A DNA stretch of 64,000 bases from contig NW_026042463.1 in assembly GCF_023856365.1 (NCBI RefSeq), forward strand, positions 62,001 to 126,000, in the 5' to 3' direction. The stretch comes from Brienomyrus brachyistius (taxonomy: Eukaryota > Chordata > Actinopteri > Osteoglossiformes > Mormyridae). Each line of letters opens with the position of its first letter. The stretch's first letter is position 1. The position numbers and the translations under genes are program-made. Below the pieces are notes generated by a model. It worked only from the letters and a program-made list of their open reading frames with translations. It had not been told where the DNA came from and searched no databases. Below, one piece after another: positions 58,526 through 64,000 of this stretch.

Positions 58526-59086
58526 TCCCGCTTCGTCTTACCGTATATAAAAGAATGGGCCAATGTACGGTAAATTGCATTGTGAATAAAATTTCTTAAT
58601 ACAACATCACAAAGCCAATTTAATAAATTCAAATCCTGGGAAGAACGCTCCTCAGATATTAGTTCTCGGGTTAGTGTTAGCAGACTATAGGCGAAACCAC
58701 CTTAAGTGCTATCTGTTAATGTTTATTAAATTAGCATTAAAATGGAGAGGTTTATAATATCTTTTGTCCTTGTAGCTGCTAAATACACTCATTATTAAAG
58801 CCATAAAGTTGTCTGCCTACTACATTGGAATCTCCACTGAGTAAGTGTTTTTGATGGATTTTATTTAACTTTATTATACTCTGGTCCTTAGATCTAATGT
58901 CATACTTCTTCACTTATATTGTTTGTGAAAAGGTTTACCACGGTCAAACAGAGCAGCCACTACATCATCATACATGAACAAGCACCTCACAAAACAAAAA
59001 CATTTCATTTTCATAATTAAAACTTTTGAATGGTAGGCCTAGTGTGTGGATCAGAGACAAGATCTTGACACCTCATTAACTATAAT

Positions 59087-59920
59087 TTGTTCTGTGAACA
59101 GCTCAGATACCACCTTCTCGAAAGTCTTCTGCATAAAATAGAAATAGGATTCAGCGCGACTCCACTAAATTTGGATTACCTGGAGTTCCTTTGTCATCAG
59201 GAGCTGTATCTTCTGCAGGCCCTGTCTAATCACATTGAAGTACCTCCTGCTATCACCCTGGCTTTGCAAGAGCTCTTTGACCTTGTGAGGGCACATCTGG
59301 AACGTCCAGCCCCATGTGTCACACAGGAAGTCGCTGCCACCAATAGACGACCCAAGATTTTGATTGAAGAACAATGTTTGAAAGAAATGCTCCATACTCA
59401 ACTTCCTGTGCCTTGCATAGCCACACTGATGGGTGTTTCAAGAAGAACAATCTTAAGAAGAATAAAAGAGTATGAGCTCTGTGTTAGGGAACTTGACAAT
59501 TTGGTTTCTTCTGTCAAGAATGATCTACCAAATGCAGGCTACAGGATAGTCAATGCAGGCTGCAGTCAATGGGCTACAGGGTTCGGTGGAGAAGAGTTGC
59601 AGCCTCCATGCATAGGGTTGATTCCATGCGCATCATATAAAGGTTGTCAAGTCTTGGCTGTGTTGTACGCAGAATGTACCAGGGCCTTTGTCTCTAGTAC
59701 ACGTGGACACAAACCACAAGTTGATCCGGTTTGTATTACCAGCAAATTTATTTGGAGTAAACCCTGGGTGGATTGGTGTGAGGTGGTGGTGGGGCTTTGG
59801 AGAAGATTTCCTGCCGATCAACACTAGCAACTTATATCTATCTGTCATGGAGGTCTCGGGACTCACAGATATTCAGAGACATGTGGATAGTTTACCAGTG
59901 GTTTTCAGCAGGAAATAGTT
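59087..59920 (+). pseudogene. Integrase-core (transposon-derived) gene, decayed
   Basis: The 5' part is open: helical N-terminal region (LLHKIEIGFSATPLNLDYLE, ALQELFDLVRAHLERP), then a helix-turn-helix IATLMGVSRRTILRRIKEY and ELDNLVSSVKNDLPNAGYR. This matches the family of fish proteins with an N-terminal HTH and a retroviral-type integrase core. After 59540 the correct frame shifts and meets a TAA near 59637. Another frame supplies LSLVHVDTNHKLIRF (59686-59730), which holds the first catalytic Asp of the D,D-35-E core. The rest of the core is unreadable. Many vertebrate members are domesticated or dispersed; this copy is a pseudogene. Confidence 0.65.
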
Positions 59921-59999
59921 ATTACTACAAATTGTCACCCCCCCCCCCCGCCCCCCACAGAAACTGGATCTGGCTATAGTGGGAAAATCTTTTTTTTTT

Positions 60000-61200
60000 A
60001 TTATTTGTGAGAACTTGAAAGCAAAACAAAACTTGGAAAAAATATATGCTCATTCACCAATTTTCTAATCTGGGGTCTAAAGTGGTCAGGCTTGCAAGTG
60101 TATTTGGTTATTTGTCTATCCTAGCCTGTTGCAGTGTATATTTCCTGTATATTTTGCATGTAAAAAATGTTGTTTGTTATGTCAGTGCTTAATATTATCA
60201 TGTAGTCTTCATGAACTTTCTTCATCTTGGCCAGGGACTGCATTTGAAAAGTAGCCACTTGACTAAAATTGGCACATTTTCAGAAATGCCAGCAACAATA
60301 CTGATAATGAACACCCCTCTAACTGACTCTCAGTTGGTTTAGAAAAAAGACTTTTAAGAGAAAAGAAAGCCTTCCTTTGGTTTTGCATTTTTCTCTTTTT
60401 TGTTGGCTGTGCACAATATATTAGAAGAATACCTTACAATTATATTAGTTAAGAAATAACAGATTGCGTATATACAATATTAAGGTGATAACAACAACCC
60501 TCACTGTCTCTAGGTGCTGCTTCAGACAGGGCATTCTGCAGCAGGGACACCACCCGTCGTGCAGCATCCAGCAAATCTCCCTATCACAACAGCCCACATA
60601 ACAGAATAACATTAGTGTATGATTCAGTAGGGCTAGTCCAGGTCTGGAAAGTAGTTGGGCCAGATTTTTAAACCAAGAAATTTAGCTGGGCCAGACATTT
60701 TCAGCGGCCCAGTAAGCAACAGGTAATGGCATTTTAAACAAACACAAATCAAGGTACATTATTTTAAAAAACTACAACTGAACAGAATCTGAGAGCAATA
60801 TTTTTTTTCACTTCTGAAATGAGAAAAATATTTTGGTCGTATCTGACCTAGACGCATCCCAAAGAAAAAAAATGCCTATTAGATGGTAAACAGACATAAA
60901 GAAAAAGGGAAAAATCGTCTATAATCATCATCCGCTTATACTGTGGTGATCCATTTCACCCACACAGGCATGATCACCATTAGCGGTTTCCACATTATTG
61001 TCGAGGTGACTATTCACTTTACCTCTGCTTTCTCCGACATCTTCCTGATTCTGCCGCCAACAAGGGGCTCATAGGGTGGAGACTGAGGGTGTTAAACAGA
61101 CCAATCTTTTGTCACTGAATGCAACAAATAATGTATTTATCTGTCAAAAGTCCAGCACCAGGAAAAGCAACAGAGTGACAGTAGAAACTGTAATAATAAT
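60000..61200. other. Mostly no gene; one weak exon-like stretch
   Basis: On the minus strand near 60580-60497 an acceptor-like TGATAG precedes an open helical stretch LLDAARRVVSLLQNALSEA. It could be an exon of a gene associated with the integrase-core family, but nothing joins it. The rest holds repeat-like GGGCCAGA sequence and no recognisable gene. Confidence 0.3.
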
Positions 61201-61394
61201 GGAAGTGCGCCGCCCTACAGGGAAGGAGGAGTGATGGGAGTCCCGGTGGTGGCTAAGCGCGCGGGGGGAGAGGCGTCGTACTGTGAGGCTTCATGAACTT
61301 CCGATGGGGCAGTGCTGTCATACAGCGGGGAGCCTGAGAGGGGCACTGTGGCCGGGTGCGAGAGCCCTGGGTAATGAGTTGTAGAGCTGCGCAG

Positions 61395-61671
61395 TGTCAC
61401 GATCGGGTACAAGCAGGCAGGCGATCGTGCGGGCAAGGCGTGCAAGGAGCAAGCGGACAGGCAAAAACGGGAGTTTAATTAGGAAGCGCGGACGGGGAAA
61501 CATCTCACGCATACAAACATCAATGACAGACACTGGACTCAGGTAAGACACGGACTGAAATACACAGGACTGAGCAAATTAACTAGATACAGCTGGGTAC
61601 AAATCGGGAGAAAACACGTGGGTAATCAGGGGGCGTGGCACACAGGAGGAGCGGACGAGCCGGGCATGACA
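61395..61671 (-). mobile_element. Gypsy-type solo LTR (277 bp) with 5-bp target duplication
   Basis: Plus strand begins TGTCACGATCG and ends GGGCATGACA; the same sequence read on minus is TGTCATGCCCGG..CGATCGTGACA. CGCAG flanks it on both sides (61390-61394 and 61672-61676). The related copies at 21.7 and 43.0 kb carry polyprotein-end sequence on the side that corresponds to upstream on the minus strand, which sets the orientation. Confidence 0.88.
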
Positions 61672-61911
61672 CGCAGGAACTGAGAGCCCAAGCTGTTGGA
61701 CATTCCACTGGACTAGGAGACTGGGGTGAGTGAGGAGGAGCTCATTGACCACAAACTGGGATACTGGCTGTGTGTGAGCAATGGGGTGGAGATTAAGGAA
61801 AGACGTTAAATCAGCATGCAGTGTTGCCTGGAAACAACAACAAATATACTAGTGTCACTGTACTAAAACAATATCAAAATAATGCCTATTTTTTATTCAT
61901 TTTACTTGTAG

Positions 61912-62027
61912 AGTGCAAAGTACAAAGGAAAACAAAGAGTAACTATGGCGAAATAAATCAAAGCATGTCCCAGAATGATGGGCCTGAATGGATCAGGACA
62001 GAAGAAGGCGAAAGTCCTGTTAACGAG
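61912..62027 (+). CDS. Orphan exon with ITIM-like motif
   Basis: TTTACTTGTAG acceptor, 116 bases, then GAG|GTGAGA donor. In phase 1 entry and phase 0 exit the exon is open for 38 codons: CKVQRKTKSNYGEINQSMSQ then NDGPEWIRTEEGESPVNE. SNYGEI fits the ITIM consensus (S/I/V/L-x-Y-x-x-I/V/L). The basic start and acidic end suit a juxtamembrane cytoplasmic exon of an immune receptor. Flanking exons are not identified, so this is a candidate only. Confidence 0.35.
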
Positions 62028-62860
62028 GTGAGACGATGCAGACACAGGCCAGGATGTGGGTATAGGCGAGAACAAGAGGGAAGACGGGGGCCCGAGACTC
62101 AGCATGGGGACAGGTGGGGGAGGGGAGGCACGGGCTCACCTGGAGCTGCTCCCGGAGGTGCCGCTATGACTCATGGGTAACATGCCGGAATGGGACGGCA
62201 CCTGTAGGCTGGACCAGTTGTCATGGGAGGGCAACATGGACAGACAGGTAGACGAGCTGTCTGAATAAGCAGCTGCAAGTATAAAACAATAAATGAAGCA
62301 GGTATGTGGTGGGCAGTGTTACAGCGTCCTTAATATGGTCAATACAGAAAAGGCATGTTATCATGTTATGTATATACTGCCTCCAGTTACTTAATGCCTA
62401 ACTTTAATACATTGATTGATTTGTTCACTGCTGCAGCCTGTGTCAACTTTCCTTTCAGACAGATGTAAAGTCCATTCTGTTTTTGTTCTGTGTAGTTTTT
62501 TTTGAACAGCATATGGCTGAATTCTGTTAAACCTCAGACTGAAGAAAATTGTGTTAATTGAAAAGCAAATATCAAAAACTCAGTCTGCAGGAATGTTTTT
62601 CTAAATATTTCTGTGGACTTTTGGAAATTTCACGAAATTCCATTGCTCCATTACATAAACACTGAGTGAGATTTCATTCCCATTACTGCAACGTATGAAG
62701 AGGATTATGACTTATTACTTTAGGTTATCGGACTGAGTGAGTTTTGGAAATTTGCTCTTCGATAACTGAAGCAGTGCTGTGAATGCAGAGGTTATATGCG
62801 TCGCATATCAACAGAACTGTATGTTTATGTCTTGTCTTAATTATTTTGATTAAATGTCTA
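62028..62860. other. No gene recognised
   Basis: A GC-rich stretch to about 62260, then AT-rich DNA. No supported exon. Confidence 0.4.
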
Positions 62861-62920
62861 ACTATTCCCAATATGTGTGAACATACTTGGCCAAATAAAG
62901 CTGATTCTGATTCAGTCAGA
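62860..62920 (+). mobile_element. LINE 3' tail
   Basis: ACTTGGCCAAATAAAGCTGATTC followed by TGATTC repeats is the typical 3' end of a fish LINE. The upstream body is not recognisable. Confidence 0.6.
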
Positions 62921-63930
62921 GGGTAATCGTCGGTGTGCTGTACTATCGTGGTGACCCACACAGAGAGCTTAGGACCATGATTTCAGTGTGTGCTTGTGTG
63001 AGGGGACAGGCAGGGCGGCGGCTCACTGGGTGATGCACTCCTGTGGGTATAGGGGCTGGGATAGGGGGCGGAGCAGTTACTCCTCAAGGAGGAGTAACAG
63101 TCACAGCCGTGGGGGGAGGAGAGGGAGAGGGTGCTCCCAAACTGGGGGTGTGGGTTTGATGAAGAGCAGAGAGACCCTGAGCCTGGGATGAACCAGCTGC
63201 CTACTGAAACGAAAGCGGATAAAGACAGAAACTAGAACCTCAAACTAAACAACACAAACAACAATATCAAGTTATATTCAATCATTAAACCGTTATATAT
63301 TTAATCTAAACAATAGTAATAAATATCGTTCCGATTCAAAATATCATTTACGGGTGAATCTTATGACTTGCATTGGGAAACAGGAAACGGGCCAAGCTGC
63401 AGGGCCAGTTCAAAGGCATAGTGCGAGGCGCCCAGAAAGGGGGCGAGGTCTGGGCGGAGTCAGCTAAAGAAGAAAAAGGCCTGACCTTTTTCTGGATGCT
63501 GTGGACTGTGTTTGTGTGTGAGCTGCAGCTGCATGTTCCTTACATTTTTTTTATTAACACCAGCACCGTGAGGTTTGGCCTGGACTGGGTCCTGTCCTGC
63601 ATGGTTGAAGACATGTTGACTGATGGTCAGCCCGTGTTCTGTTGGATCCCACAGAAAGGAAATGGGAATCCCGTTTGGATCGGATGCTGACAGTTGAAAA
63701 AAAACTCATGTCTGTGTGTTATGAAAGAATATCAATAAATGTTTCCGAAAGGGGATGACTCATTTGGTAATTATTTACGGCTTATGTTATGGCTGAGAAA
63801 TTTACAGTCTTTACTAAAGTCTGACTTCTTTCGAGTCACCTTTAATATAGATTGGACACTCTCTATGCTATGTACAATACTTATATAGATGGTACATGTT
63901 TACTTGCTTGCACAGATGGTTGATTAGGTA
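62921..63930. other. No gene supported
   Basis: A 105-codon open frame at 63373-63690 has a hydrophobic middle (GLTFFWMLWTVFV) and no recognised family. 63060-63130 has a short inverted GGAGGAGT/ACTCCTCC motif. Otherwise nothing seen. Confidence 0.35.
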
Positions 63931-63934
63931 ATTA

Positions 63935-63964
63935 GTGTAAGTGTGTGTGTGTGTGTGTGTGTGT
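63935..63964. repeat. (TG)n microsatellite
   Basis: GTGTGTGTGTGTGTGTGTGT run near the window end. Confidence 0.9.
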
Positions 63965-64000
63965 CCAATCGCATGTATGTCCAAGGTCCATAGTAAGTAA

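Noticed and set aside
63373..63690. 105-codon frame near the right end
   Set aside because: No recognised motif, no splice context, composition not distinct; left as unsupported.

Overview
The window looks like nuclear DNA of a bony fish, most likely a teleost. Three things point that way. First, a split gene on the minus strand (51657-55934) has the architecture of a novel immune-type receptor (NITR), a family known only from bony fishes. Second, the intergenic DNA is packed with fish-type transposable elements: long-TIR Tc1-like elements, hAT MITEs, Rex1/L2-like LINEs, a tRNA-derived SINE with a (TGGA)n tail, and Ty3/gypsy and retroviral remnants. Third, host coding sequence is sparse and always in short exons with GT-AG signals. 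The species cannot be named from sequence alone.

Layout. 1-7314 is one copy of a nearly identical direct duplication; the second copy is 24064-31400. The homology already runs at base 1, so it probably starts left of the window. Each copy carries exons 1-3 of a minus-strand chemerin (RARRES2)-like gene, a mosaic of two LINEs and a promoter-like CpG-rich tail. Between the copies lie LINE, SINE and gypsy fragments (7.3-13.8 kb), a TATA/CCAAT promoter with a lysine-rich first exon (14.2-14.8 kb), a Tc1 relic, a 4.6-kb AT-rich tandem array (15.9-20.5 kb), a Tc1 element with an internally deleted transposase (20510-21678), a gypsy-type 3' fragment with a proline-rich frame, and a small Cys-rich two-exon gene candidate (23655-24132).

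Right of the second copy comes a 46-bp minisatellite with a 15-unit higher-order period (31.5-33.3 kb), then mixed transposon debris. A nest of elements sits at 41.0-45.9 kb: retroviral gag remnants split by a LINE with an 8-bp target duplication, a gypsy fragment, and another LINE that is itself split by a solo LTR. The NITR gene follows (51.6-55.9 kb). The last 8 kb hold LINE and hAT relics, a 36-bp perfect hairpin, a decayed integrase-core gene, a solo LTR with a 5-bp target duplication, and one orphan exon with an ITIM-like motif.

Functionally, the host content suggests an immune-gene neighbourhood: an inhibitory-type NITR with two Ig domains, a transmembrane helix and tyrosine motifs, plus a duplicated secreted chemoattractant-like gene. 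Both carry coding breaks as read here (a stop in the second NITR Ig domain; a frame break in chemerin-like exon 1), so functionality needs transcript evidence. I found no wholly new system. The strongest leads are the NITR 57-bp J-tail duplication, the duplicated block and its relic third copy, and the tandem arrays.
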